A DNA stretch of 64,000 nt from CAVVEC01 sp963770485 (GCA_963770485.1 CAVYPX010000002.1:1-64000), one strand, 5' to 3'; counted from the stretch's first letter, positions 49,440 to 57,911 are shown. Numbers and translations are program-made. Notes: generated by a model from the letters alone, not told the origin.

Positions 49440-49745
49440 ATGCCAGTAACTAAGGCAGCCGCCCAGAATCCCCGCTGGTATTGGATCCCGGCGCGGATTC
49501 TGCTCGTAACTTTCTTGCTGACGCTACTCTCCTTTGCCGTCAGCTTGCTGCTGGGAATTCTGGGAATTGTCCTTGCCGGACGCCTGCGGGGAATCCATCC
49601 AAACATGACCTTGGCCTATCGCCACATCGCCGCGCCTGCGGCCTGCGTCGTGGCCGCGATCGTATTGATTTCAGCTACCGTCATGGAACTCCGTAACTAC
49701 CGGCAAACGAAAGGTCTGGCAGAGATCGAACGCGCCAGCCGGTAA
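49440..49745 (+). CDS. Small membrane protein with two transmembrane helices
   Basis: A 101-residue protein from ATG 49440 (MPVTKAAAQNPRWYWIPAR). Membrane helices at about 19-45 (LLVTFLLTLLSFAVSLLLGI) and 64-84 (AAPAACVVAAIVLISATVM). No family is recognised; an in-frame GTG at 49392 falls in the repeat. It precedes the C26-peptidase-like gene by 22 nt and may be cotranscribed. Confidence 0.65.
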   Translation: MPVTKAAAQNPRWYWIPARILLVTFLLTLLSFAVSLLLGILGIVLAGRLRGIHPNMTLAYRHIAAPAACVVAAIVLISATVMELRNYRQTKGLAEIERASR

Positions 49746-49767
49746 GCGGCAGGCTACAATCATCAAT

Positions 49768-50595
49768 ATGCGTCCTCGAATCGCCATCCCGGTTCCCCAT
49801 TCCGGGGACCGAGAATATGCCGAACGCTCCTTGCCCCAGTATGAGCGCGCGGTTGAGATGGCGGGAGGAGAACCCGTGCGCATCCCGCTGGATCAGCCCC
49901 CGGCGGAACTCATGAAGCTCATCGAACGCTGCGACGCGGTATTGTTGCCGGGCAGCAAAGCAGACGTTGATCCTGCGAAGTACGACGCGCCGCGCCATCG
50001 CGAGACCGCTGCCGCCGATGCTGGACGCGATACCGTGGACGAACTCCTTTTGCAGGATGCGTACAACATGCGCAAGCCAGTCCTCGGCATTTGTTACGGT
50101 ATGCAGGTTTTGAACGTGTACCGCACCGGTACGCTGATCCAGCACATTGAATCGGCCATCAATCATGCGGCCGGACGAACGGTCGCCGTCGCGCACCCGG
50201 TCGAGGTGGAGACGGGATCGAAGCTGGCAAAGATCGTGGCTTCAGCCCCCGGTAAAAGCGTGGAAGGGCACGGCTTCAGCCGTGCCGCACAGGCGGACAG
50301 CAGTTCGGGGGCTTTAGCCCCTGGGGCGCAGCCGCTTGCCATCCCCGTGAATTCTAGTCATCACCAATCCGCCGACGTGGTCGGAGACGGTCTGCGCGTC
50401 GCCGCGCGCAGCCCGCAAGACGGAATCATCGAAGCGGTTGAGGGGACAACCCCAGATCACTTCGTACTAGCGGTGCAATGGCATCCGGAGCGATCCGTAG
50501 ATGACGACGAACCCTCCCGCGCAATTTTCCGCGCGCTGGTGGAAGCGGCGCGAGCAAGACACGCAAAGCTGGCGGGAGAATTCGAGTCGGTCTGA
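49768..50595 (+). CDS. Peptidase C26/gamma-glutamyl-GABA hydrolase-like with an in-frame repeat insert
   Basis: A 275-residue class I glutamine-amidotransferase-like hydrolase. The nucleophile elbow is GICYGMQVLN with Cys109 (family usually GICRG), and the His/Glu pair is in VQWHPERS. VNSSHHQ and SPQDGIIEAVEG are typical of the gamma-glutamyl-gamma-aminobutyrate hydrolase (PuuD) group. Between residues about 163 and 190 (KSVEGHGFSRAAQADSSSGA and on) it carries a loop encoded by palindromic module copy B; family members are short at that place. The substrate is uncertain. ATG at 49768. Confidence 0.87.
   Translation: MRPRIAIPVPHSGDREYAERSLPQYERAVEMAGGEPVRIPLDQPPAELMKLIERCDAVLLPGSKADVDPAKYDAPRHRETAAADAGRDTVDELLLQDAYNMRKPVLGICYGMQVLNVYRTGTLIQHIESAINHAAGRTVAVAHPVEVETGSKLAKIVASAPGKSVEGHGFSRAAQADSSSGALAPGAQPLAIPVNSSHHQSADVVGDGLRVAARSPQDGIIEAVEGTTPDHFVLAVQWHPERSVDDDEPSRAIFRALVEAARARHAKLAGEFESV
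50259..50323. repeat. Palindromic module copy B (inside the C26-like gene)
   Basis: The block CGTGGAAGGGCACGGCTTCA through 50287 and the block CGGGGGCTTTAGCCCCTGG (about 50306-50323) match copy A at 46233-46296. Here the module lies in the same direction as the gene and is translated as VEGHGFSRA...GALAPG, whereas in ispE it is read from the other strand. Confidence 0.92.
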
Positions 50596-50685
50596 AAAGG
50601 AGAGGCTACGCAGCATTACTGGTGAAATGTCTTTGCAACGATAGGCCAAATCCCTGGGTCGGCCGGGTGTTATTCTGCTTTCGCT

Positions 50686-51102
50686 ATGGAAGCCAAAGGT
50701 TTGACTCCGATATTGAACGTGTCCGACATCGCCAGTACGGTCGCGTGGTTTGAGAAGTGGGGATGGAAGAAATTGTGGGACTGGGGAACACCTCCGACAT
50801 TTGGCGCGGTTGGATCGGGTAAGGAAACTTGCATCTTTCTTTGTCAGGGGGCGCAGGGAGGCCGCGGCCGCGGCGCCAACACCACTACGTTTCAGCAGGA
50901 GGGAGACGAAGAGGGCGACAAGGGCGTTTGGATGTCGGTTTGGGTGGACGACGTGGACGCGATGCACAAGCATTGCGTCGCCGCCGGGCTGGAGGTCACA
51001 TTTCCGCCCACCGATATGCCGTGGAACGTGCGCGAGATGCACCTTCGCCATCCCGATGGCCACGTGTTCCGGGTCGGCCGCGGATTCGAGGCCGAAAAGT
51101 AG
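50686..51102 (+). CDS. Glyoxalase/VOC-fold protein
   Basis: A 138-residue vicinal-oxygen-chelate protein: GLTPILNVSDIASTVAWFEK opens the first beta-alpha-beta module and MHLRHPDGHVFRVGRG closes the second, with candidate metal His/Glu residues in REMHLRHPDGH. Such proteins include glyoxalases, dioxygenases and antibiotic-binding proteins; the substrate cannot be told. ATG at 50686. Two further VOC loci lie at 52948 and 55299. Confidence 0.8.
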   Translation: MEAKGLTPILNVSDIASTVAWFEKWGWKKLWDWGTPPTFGAVGSGKETCIFLCQGAQGGRGRGANTTTFQQEGDEEGDKGVWMSVWVDDVDAMHKHCVAAGLEVTFPPTDMPWNVREMHLRHPDGHVFRVGRGFEAEK

Positions 51103-51288
51103 AACTGGCTGCCCTGCCGGGTCAGTGAGTTTAATGGGGATTTTTCGCCGATTGAGCCGATTGCCTACCAGTTAGCGGGTCGCATCGCTTCCGGGTTGCC
51201 GACCAACCGAAAACCAGTGATTCTTGGACAGAAGCGCGTTTGTCGCTGCCAATCGCAAACTATCAACGGATTGTTTCCGCATGTTCGT

Positions 51289-52148
51289 TTATGCCTCATA
51301 GTACTTTCCGTTGACTTCACTGCCCATCACTGCGAAATCGCACCTGGACGTCTCCAGCGGGTCAGTCTTGAAGGTGAAATCGATCAACGGGACGCGAACC
51401 GTTGCTTCGAGTTGCGCCCTTGCCGTGAAGCCTTCGAATCGATACTGCTGCATCGCGTTTTCGTACTTGACCGGTTCCTCGGTCGCCGTGAACACCAACT
51501 TGAAGTCCAGGAATGCAGTATTGGTTTCAGCATCCATCGCCGGCCAACGCGGTTGGTCGATGATGGGCGCGTTCGCCATCTCGAGCGTGGCGGTTTTGCC
51601 GTCCGTAGAAAATACAAGGCCGGTGGGTGGCACAGGTGTGACCCAATACAAGCCTTCGGGCGAAATGGGCGAATGAAAATCATGGATCTGGTTCGCGGGG
51701 ACCGCCGGTCCCTTGAATACGGTGAGTCAGGTGTGCGCGAAGACGGCTCGGTGGGCCTGGCGTCCCGCCCAGTACTCGCCGGCCATGTAGCTGTAGTCGG
51801 TGGTCGGAGTGCCCCACCGAGGCGGTTTCCTTTGTTATCCGTGCCCATACCGTGGAAGGCATTGCAGCGGGCCAACTTTCCCTTGAAGTGATAGATACTG
51901 GAGAGTTCGACATTCGGCATGGCAGCCTGATTGTGATCGCCGTTCTTGTCGAGCCAGGGAATGGGATATGGGCATGATCCGCCGTTAGAGGGTTCATGAT
52001 TCTGCGGGATGGTCGGAGCGCAGGCTTGCGGTGCGGATTGCGCATCAAGGCGCGTACCCGGCAGCCACACCGCCAAGGCGGAACTCGCTCCGAGTTCTAG
52101 CCAACGCCGTCGGTTCAATTTGAAGCAACGAACGCGATCAGGAGGCAT
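51289..52148 (-). pseudogene. Disrupted Tat-exported protein gene (frameshift plus stop)
   Basis: The N-terminal part (from ATG 52148) has a twin-arginine-like leader (LNRRRWLELGASSALAVWL) and continues to about TDNKGNRLG near 51820. There the frame shifts: the following protein-like sequence (TTDYSYMAGEYWAGRQAHRA, VFKGPAVPANQIHDFHSP, GLYWVTPVPPTG) lies in another frame, which also holds an in-frame TGA after VFAHT, and then runs to the stop at 51289. The intact ancestor would be about 285 residues. One inserted or lost base in a GGTGGGG run and one nonsense change explain the damage; a sequencing error remains possible. The family is not recognised. Confidence 0.72.
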
Positions 52149-52224
52149 GGCATCTCTTTCATCACTCGTCCTAGCTAACTGCAGTGGCTATCGTCTCATT
52201 CCTTATCTGCTCTAGCTTTCAGCA

Positions 52225-52743
52225 TCAAGGTGCATAACGAGTAAAGACAAGGTCGGTCGCTTTGGTCTTCTCGTGGCAGGGGAAGCAGCTTTTCATAAAC
52301 GCCGCGTCGCCAGGTTTGCCGTCCGCGAAGTGACCGAATCCCCAGCCGCCGGTTGCGGCGTACTTTTTTGAGTCCTTGACCATAAACTGAATATTCGTGG
52401 GGGCCCCCGGAACGAAAGATTGGGCTTGGCCAAAGACTTTGTTGTTTTCGTCTGATGGGACGTTGCGGTAATGCAAAGCGGCAATGATTGAGCCGTCCGG
52501 GTACGGAAGCTTGCCCTCCCGGAAGGTGTTGAACGCTACATCGTTGCCCAAGACAGCGCCTAAGCTGTTGAGGTTGCCTGCTTCATGGGCCGAGGAGATC
52601 CACTTCCAATCGCGGTACCCGTGAGGGATTTCGGTAACGAAGGGGGCAGGCTCTCCATCAGCGTGCCCTGGTGCAGGAGCAATGAGGGCCGCAAGGCCGG
52701 CCAATGTGGCAACTGCCACCAGGAAGAATGTGAAGTTTTTCAT
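52225..52743 (-). CDS. Cytochrome P460-family exported haem protein
   Basis: A 172-residue exported protein with a signal peptide (MKNFTFFLVAVATLAGLAAL). A single haem-binding CxxCH motif lies near the C-terminus (SCFPCHEK), together with HYRNVPSDEN and GGWGFGHFADGKPGD, characteristic of the P460 family. Relatives oxidise hydroxylamine or NO, or act as periplasmic redox carriers; whether the special P460 cross-link forms cannot be judged here. ATG at 52743 follows AGGAACCC. It sits just downstream of the decayed Tat-type gene. Confidence 0.85.
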   Translation of the reverse strand: MKNFTFFLVAVATLAGLAALIAPAPGHADGEPAPFVTEIPHGYRDWKWISSAHEAGNLNSLGAVLGNDVAFNTFREGKLPYPDGSIIAALHYRNVPSDENNKVFGQAQSFVPGAPTNIQFMVKDSKKYAATGGWGFGHFADGKPGDAAFMKSCFPCHEKTKATDLVFTRYAP

Positions 52744-52947
52744 GAGGGTTCCTGCAACGCATTATAGTTTCCTAGGGACGCGCCAGTCTAGGCGGGCAGA
52801 CAACATCTGTCTGTTTAATATTGCTCACCTTGCCAGACGCCTCCATGTGTAGCCCTCTTGCGAAGTGATGAACGATGGTGTGGCAGTCGTCGATAACTAT
52901 CCGCAACGGTGTTGACACTCATTGCCCCCCGCATCGCTACCCGCCGT

Positions 52948-53337
52948 CTACTTTGGTCGACCGAAGAACAAGACGTAGCCGTCAGGGTCGCAAATCTCGA
53001 ACCCGCGAAGACCATCGTGAGTATCTTTGAGCGGCACGCTGAATGTTGCTCCATGATCCCCAAATTCGACGGCGAGCGCATCCGGGTCCGGTGCGTAGAC
53101 GTAGGCATCCCACCGCATGGAGGGACTACGCTTGGGGTTCGGCAGCGGCGCCGTGTCTTTATCGGACTTGACGAAGATCTGCGCTCCGTCGCGGCCGATG
53201 ATGGCGAAAAAAGGGTTTCGATCCGGCTGCTGGAATCTGGTCTCAAAGCCAAGCATGTCGCGGTAAAATGCGATGGTTCGATCGACGTTGCTGACGATGA
53301 AGAACGGTGAAATTGCCTGCGTCGTTGGTCGTGTCAT
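52948..53337 (-). CDS. Glyoxalase/bleomycin-resistance VOC-fold protein
   Basis: A 129-residue VOC protein starting MTRPTTQAISPFFIV at 53337. The modules SNVDRTIAFYRDMLGFETRF and RGFEICDPDGYVLFFGRP are family-typical, with a Glu in FEICDPDG as probable metal ligand. The function cannot be narrowed further. It stands alone between the P460-like gene and ispF. Confidence 0.82.
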   Translation of the reverse strand: MTRPTTQAISPFFIVSNVDRTIAFYRDMLGFETRFQQPDRNPFFAIIGRDGAQIFVKSDKDTAPLPNPKRSPSMRWDAYVYAPDPDALAVEFGDHGATFSVPLKDTHDGLRGFEICDPDGYVLFFGRPK

Positions 53338-53507
53338 AAGCGTGGAGCCTCTTGCACTGGCAGTTTACGATTTACGGGGCCTTCTCAAAAATGCGATCCT
53401 CCTGTTCAACGCTCCACGATTGAGTCTATTCCTTACCTGCTGTAGCCAGGCGGTTACGCCAGCTATCCCGAGGGGCTGTTTGGGAGATAGCTCCGTGCTT
53501 TCGATCT

Positions 53508-53987
53508 TCATTTATCCGCGGCTTGTTTTCTTTCCAGCAGTACCACGGCGTGCGCGATGGCCGCGTTGTCCGTGCCCAGGCCTTCTGGCGTCTTGGCCTT
53601 CAGACCGACACAGTCTGCCGGGATGCCAAGTAGACCAGCCACATGCTCGCGGATCGCCGCGGCGTGTGGGCCGATTTTGGGCGCGGCAAGGATCAGCGTC
53701 GAGTCGACATTGGCCACGTCATAGCCGGCCTCGCGCACCCGCTTCAAAGCTTCGCGCAGAAAGACGGCTGAGTCCGCCCCTTTCCATTGCGGATCCGATG
53801 GCGGAAAAAGCGAGCCAATGTCCGGAGCGGCCACCGCCCCGAGTAGAGCATCAGTCAGCGCATGCAGTAACACGTCACCATCGGAATGGCCGCCCAGGCC
53901 CTTCGCATGAGGCAAGGTCACGCCGCCGATTTTGAGTGGAATCCCCGTCCTGAACTCGTGCGAGTCCCAACCATAGCCGATTCTCAT
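53508..53987 (-). CDS. ispF: 2-C-methyl-D-erythritol 2,4-cyclodiphosphate synthase
   Basis: IspF cyclises CDP-methylerythritol-2-phosphate in the MEP pathway. Metal and CDP ligands are visible in GYGWDSHEFR and LGGHSDGDVLLHALTDALLG, with PPSDPQWKGADS and the C-terminal KAKTPEGLGTDNAAIAH. Length is 159 residues. Its ATG at 53987 overlaps the stop of the GxxExxY gene by 4 nt, so the cassette gene is translationally coupled to ispF. ispD lies just beyond the cassette. Confidence 0.97.
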   Translation of the reverse strand: MRIGYGWDSHEFRTGIPLKIGGVTLPHAKGLGGHSDGDVLLHALTDALLGAVAAPDIGSLFPPSDPQWKGADSAVFLREALKRVREAGYDVANVDSTLILAAPKIGPHAAAIREHVAGLLGIPADCVGLKAKTPEGLGTDNAAIAHAVVLLERKQAADK

Positions 53988-54436
53988 GAAGAAACCCCGG
54001 CCACGGATTTACACGGATTCTCACGGATTTTCTTTCTTTGATTATCGAACAGCAGCCGGCGAAACTGTGGCCGCAGGCCAAAGTTCAGCAATAGACCGAC
54101 TTCGATCTCAGTAGCACGCAGATAGTGCAGGAGTTGGGCTTCGTGCGAAGATTCCAACGTTCGCGCGCTCTTGAGTTCAAGCAGAACGCAGCGCTGCACC
54201 AATAGGTCGGCTCGATAGTCCCCTACCTTTTTGCCGCGAAACCAAACGGGTACAGGCACTTCCTGCTCCACCTTCATTCCGCACTCTGAGAAGGCAAGCG
54301 CCATCGATTCGCGATATACCGATTCGAGGAATCCGTATCCCAACTCGTTGTACACGTCGTAGAAGATGCCGATGATTTTCTGAGTGAGTTCTTCGTGTTT
54401 GAGCGTGTTTTCAGCCACGCTGGACCTGCCCGCCAT
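53984..54436 (-). CDS. GxxExxY protein (PD-(D/E)XK-like, PDDEXK_3)
   Basis: A protein of about 150 residues from ATG 54436 (MAGRSSVAENTLKHEELTQ). The family name motif is GFLESVY in NELGYGFLESVYRESMALAF. YRADLLVQRCVLLELKSA has the spaced Asp and ExK of the PD-(D/E)XK nuclease fold, so it may be a small nuclease. An in-frame extension to 54478 is possible. The C-terminal residues (NQRKKIRENPCKSVAGVSS) are encoded by the left repeat arm, so gene and repeat are fused. The gene lies entirely inside a pair of 31-bp perfect inverted repeats. Confidence 0.87.
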   Translation of the reverse strand: MAGRSSVAENTLKHEELTQKIIGIFYDVYNELGYGFLESVYRESMALAFSECGMKVEQEVPVPVWFRGKKVGDYRADLLVQRCVLLELKSARTLESSHEAQLLHYLRATEIEVGLLLNFGLRPQFRRLLFDNQRKKIRENPCKSVAGVSS

Positions 54437-54507
54437 CACACAGCAGTCTAACGCGCCGAAACCATGAAAGAGGTTCAAATCCGTGAGAATCCGTGTAAAT
54501 CCGTGGC
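54000..54507. mobile_element. Putative GxxExxY cassette bounded by 31-bp perfect inverted repeats
   Basis: Left arm 54000-54030 begins GCCACGGATTTACACGGATT and right arm 54477-54507 is its exact reverse complement. They enclose a single gene (GxxExxY) of PD-(D/E)XK type. The unit of 508 bp sits between ispD and ispF, genes often adjacent or fused. The right arm touches the ispD stop codon. No target-site duplication is obvious. A gene-free inverted pair of the same arm family is at 41839-41920. Mobility is inferred. Confidence 0.6.
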
Positions 54508-55235
54508 TAATTCCGTAAATAGAACTCGGCCAGTTCCAAATCTCCGGGCGTCGTGATCTTGATATTTCGCGGCGATCCCATCACCACAGCTACCTGGTGT
54601 CCGGAGCGCTCTACCAGCGCTGCTTCGTCCGTGCCCATGAATTCGTCGGCCGCCGCCTCATCGAATGCTTTCTTGAGCACGTCGTAGCGGAAGCCCTGCG
54701 GCGTCTGCGCCAAAACGACACGTTCGCGGGGAAGGGTAGCGGTGATCAAAGCGCCATCGGCGGTACGCTCAACCTGCTTGACTGTGTCCGCTGCTGGCAG
54801 ACCGGCAATGGCGGCGCCGTATTTCTGGGCCGCCTGAACCACGTCGTGAATGATTTCCTGAGTCACAAACGGCCGCACTGCATCGTGGACCAGAACAATA
54901 TCGTCGGGCGCAGCGGCGACAGTATTGATCGCGTTCGCCACCGAATGCTGGCGATGCTCTCCACCTTCAACCAGGTGAATGTTTTTCTGCAGAATGTCTT
55001 TCGCTTCTTTCTCCAGGCGGACGCGGAAGCCCGCCATCTCATTCGCGCGCAGGGCAATAGAAATCTCCGACACTTCCGGGCTGGCGGCAAACTTGCGCAG
55101 CGTATGAATGAGGATAGGCGTACCGCCCAGTTCGGTGAACTGTTTACTGGCAGCGGGTCTCTTGCCTTTCGCGCTGGGAGCCGACGTCATGCGGGTGCCC
55201 AGTCCCGCAGCCGGGATGATCACAACTACCTTCAT
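54507..55235 (-). CDS. ispD: 2-C-methyl-D-erythritol 4-phosphate cytidylyltransferase
   Basis: IspD transfers CMP from CTP to methylerythritol phosphate. Motifs: VIIPAAGLGTRM, SKQFTELGGTPILIHTL, LVHDAVRPFV and GSPRNIKITTPGDL. The 242-residue length is normal. A short Ser/Lys-rich insertion (SAPSAKGKRPAAS) follows the glycine-rich loop. ATG at 55235. The stop codon is directly at the right arm of the GxxExxY cassette, and ispF follows beyond it on the same strand. Confidence 0.97.
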   Translation of the reverse strand: MKVVVIIPAAGLGTRMTSAPSAKGKRPAASKQFTELGGTPILIHTLRKFAASPEVSEISIALRANEMAGFRVRLEKEAKDILQKNIHLVEGGEHRQHSVANAINTVAAAPDDIVLVHDAVRPFVTQEIIHDVVQAAQKYGAAIAGLPAADTVKQVERTADGALITATLPRERVVLAQTPQGFRYDVLKKAFDEAAADEFMGTDEAALVERSGHQVAVVMGSPRNIKITTPGDLELAEFYLRN

Positions 55236-55298
55236 GGCGGGCTGTAAGTATACGAGGACGCAGGAGGGAGTTCAAATCACAAATACGAGTCGTCCAAG

Positions 55299-55692
55299 CT
55301 ACCCTTTGTTGGATGCCTTCGGCGGTTCCCACAATTCGATGCGATTTCCCTCCGGATCCATGATCCAGGCAAACTGCCCGTAATCGTAGTCTTCGCGGTG
55401 GGGATCGATCTCCACGCCTTCTTCTTTCAACAGCTCCAGCAGCGCGTCCAAGTCCTCGACCAAGTAATTGATCATGTGGCCGGCGCGGCTGGGATCGAAA
55501 TACTTTGACTCCCGCGGAAAAATGGACCATGCCGTGAGGCCTCTCTTCTCGGGATCGTCCGCATCGCGCCAGTGGAATGCCACGCCTTGGCGGTGTGGCT
55601 CGCGAGTTACGCCCAGATGTTTTTCATACCAGCCTTAAAGTTTCCCGGGATCGTCTGACTTAAAGAAGATCCCGCCGATTCCAGTGACGCGT
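55299..55692 (-). pseudogene. VOC/glyoxalase-fold gene remnant with in-frame stop
   Basis: An intact 94-codon stretch from GTG 55583 (VAFHWRDADDPEKRG) encodes the C-terminal two thirds of a VOC protein (HMINYLVEDLDALLELLKEE, DPEGNRIELWEPP). Upstream, in the same frame, the missing first module is still readable (GIGGIFFKSDDPGKL then GWYEKHLGVTREPHRQG), but it is interrupted by a TAA and has no start codon. Expression of the truncated C-terminal part from the GTG is possible. A sequencing error is the alternative explanation. Confidence 0.65.
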
Positions 55693-55953
55693 CATTGCCG
55701 GTGCAACCTCCTACAGTGTTTACCTTACCCGCATTTTGCTGGTTTCGTGAATTTTTTGCCGAGAGGAGCGCTGGCCGAATCTTCTGCATTACTGTCTTCG
55801 CCGCTCCAAGTCAAGCGCGGACATAAACTTACGGTTGACGGAAGCGGCTGGCAACGTGGCAATCCATTTGCGCAACCAAGGAAGAACGCTTATTCCGCGG
55901 CGCTCGCTGCCTGCCAAGTACTTGAGAGTGCGGTCAGCGTCAGTGCGGGAGGT

Positions 55954-56400
55954 ATGGTGAAAAAGAATCGTTCCTGGTTTACGTTGATAACGTTCTGCAC
56001 CGGGACGGCGTTGGTGGCCGCGCTTGGATTGGCAGCTCTGTTCACCGCCACCACGGTAACATTCGCGGTTGCCGGCAACCCAGAGCCCTCCTCGGGCAAT
56101 CCTGTCAACCCAGAAACCCAGGAGGCCGGTAACACGGCAGGCGGGAGAACATATGTTGGTCTGATCACCGATAATCATTGCGGCGCCAGGCACGATATGG
56201 AATCCGGATTGAATCCGTCAGAATGCGCCAGAATGTGCGTGCGCAATGGCGCGAAATATGTACTTGTGGATGGCCAGAGGAAGTACACGCTGGACGGCAA
56301 ACCGGATGAACTCGAAAAACTCCTGGGCCAGCGGGCGAAGGTCGTGGGTACCCTCGCGGGAACCACGATCAACGTGAGCTCGACAAGCTCTGGGCAATGA
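55954..56400 (+). CDS. Exported or membrane-anchored protein, DUF5818-like
   Basis: A 148-residue protein beginning MVKKNRSWFTLITFCTGTAL, with a hydrophobic N-terminal segment (ALVAALGLAALFTATTVTFA) that is a signal or anchor. The mature part has a small conserved module YVGLITDNHCGARHD, with later cysteines in SECARMCVRNGAKYVLV; this Cys/His pattern resembles small secreted proteins common in Acidobacteriota, function unknown. GGGAGGT directly precedes the ATG at 55954; a GTG at 55957 is possible. A longer in-frame reading to 55684 lacks homology. Confidence 0.68.
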   Translation: MVKKNRSWFTLITFCTGTALVAALGLAALFTATTVTFAVAGNPEPSSGNPVNPETQEAGNTAGGRTYVGLITDNHCGARHDMESGLNPSECARMCVRNGAKYVLVDGQRKYTLDGKPDELEKLLGQRAKVVGTLAGTTINVSSTSSGQ

Positions 56401-56427
56401 GTGCCATCGCACTCCAGCAAAAGTAAA

Positions 56428-56449
56428 GGCGGGAGCAACCGCTCCCGCC
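56428..56449. terminator. Hairpin between convergent genes
   Basis: GGCGGGAGC AACC GCTCCCGCC forms a perfect 9-bp stem with a 4-nt loop, between the stop of the plus-strand gene (56400) and the stop of the minus-strand gene (56520). The T-tract is weak, so it is a probable bidirectional terminator of modest strength. Confidence 0.65.
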
Positions 56450-56519
56450 GTTCCCATCTTAGCTAGCTGCAACAGGGTCAGTTGCAAGACGGCCGATTGC
56501 CCAGATGAAGGACTTCCTC

Positions 56520-57614
56520 CTACTCGGCCGGCCGCTCTGCCATGACCGCTTGGGTTTTCTTCGGCTCAACGCTGGGGATCGGCACCGTGGCCACGGTAAC
56601 CGCCGGACGCGGTTCCGTGCGTGCTACAGCGCGTTCATCCCATTTCCCGAAGATCATTTTTCCCGCCGTCGTCTGCAGGACCGAGGTAACGGAGATGTCA
56701 ATGGTCTTGCCAATCATCTTGCGCGCATTATCCACGACGACCATGGTGCCGTCATCCAAATAGGCGACGCCCTGGTTGTACTCCTTGCCCTCCTTCAGAA
56801 TAAACACTTTCATGGTCTCGCCCGGCAGCACAATCGGCTTGAGCGAATTGGCCAGTTCGTTGATGTTCAGCACCTCGACGCCCTGCAACTGCGCCACTTT
56901 GTTGAGATTGAAGTCGTTGGTGATGATCTTGCCTTCGTACAGCTTGGCCAGTTCGATCAGTTTCAGATCAACTTCCCGGACTGCGGGAAAGTCGTCCTCA
57001 ACAATCTGGATCTGTACCGATGCGACTTTCTGCAGACGTTGCAGGATGTCCAGGCCGCGGCGCCCGCGGTTGCGCTTGAGCGAGTCGGCGGAATCGGCTA
57101 CCAGTTGCAGCTCGCGCAGCACAAACTGCGGGATCACGATGGTGCCGTCGAGAAAGCCGGTTTCGGCGATGTCGGCAATCCGTCCATCAATGATGACGCT
57201 GGTATCTAGAATCTTGTAGCTCTTCTTAAGTTGTTTCTCGCCGCCGAAAACCCCGCCCAGCGCCGAGAGATTAAGCAGGTCGCCCTTGTTGGCCCCGACG
57301 ATCAGCCCCACGTAAGCCATCAGCAGCATGACCATGAGCTGCAGGAAGCTCTGCGTGTTGCCGGGAGCAATGCTGCTGCGAATCACCAGGGCGAACAGGT
57401 AAGCGCCGAATATGCCCAGAATGCTGCCAATGGCCGCGCCGATCAGGCGCTTAAGACTGACCAGCCGCAAACGCCACTCAAAAACAACGATGGCGAACCC
57501 GAGCAATGCTCCAACCACTGCGTCGAAGGGTTGAGACCGGCCAAAAGGTTGAATTAGAAAGCACGTAACCGCAACAAAAAGAATAAATAAAAAACGCACC
57601 GCAACTAAGTCCAT
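56520..57614 (-). CDS. PIN/TRAM-domain membrane protein (YacL family)
   Basis: A 364-residue protein. The N-terminal 110 residues contain four membrane helices. A PIN domain follows (about 133-255): KILDTSVIIDGRIADIAE has the catalytic Asp pair, with ITNDFNLNKVAQLQG later. The C-terminal TRAM domain (about 265-330: GETMKVFILKEGKEYNQGV) binds RNA. YacL-like proteins are membrane-anchored putative ribonucleases; in many bacteria the gene is next to ispD and ispF, as is approximately true here. ATG at 57614 follows GGGGAGG. The end is a Pro/Glu-rich tail. Confidence 0.92.
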   Translation of the reverse strand: MDLVAVRFLFILFVAVTCFLIQPFGRSQPFDAVVGALLGFAIVVFEWRLRLVSLKRLIGAAIGSILGIFGAYLFALVIRSSIAPGNTQSFLQLMVMLLMAYVGLIVGANKGDLLNLSALGGVFGGEKQLKKSYKILDTSVIIDGRIADIAETGFLDGTIVIPQFVLRELQLVADSADSLKRNRGRRGLDILQRLQKVASVQIQIVEDDFPAVREVDLKLIELAKLYEGKIITNDFNLNKVAQLQGVEVLNINELANSLKPIVLPGETMKVFILKEGKEYNQGVAYLDDGTMVVVDNARKMIGKTIDISVTSVLQTTAGKMIFGKWDERAVARTEPRPAVTVATVPIPSVEPKKTQAVMAERPAE

Positions 57615-57911
57615 CTTCGACCTCCCCAGGATTCACCTGCCCGCGAAGGTGCAGCGTAGAATCCGGCACTGGCCGCCCACCTGCCGAAATATCGTCGGCC
57701 AGCGATCTATGTGCGGAGCCTATGAATTGAGACGGCTATGAGCAGCGCTCCGCGCCCCGTTTCAAAATCAACACCCGGGAGAAGCAATAAGTATTTCCAC
57801 CGGAAGTATATACCTGGAGTGAAGCCGATAGGGTTACGCTGGTCACAGCGCAATGTGACATGCGACCAGCCGCGCTCCAGGACCAACTCGGCCGGCTGTT
57901 AGACTGTGGTT

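Noticed and set aside
52744..52947. A gene between the P460-like and VOC genes
   Set aside because: Only short frames exist with no ribosome site, signal peptide or recognisable motif.
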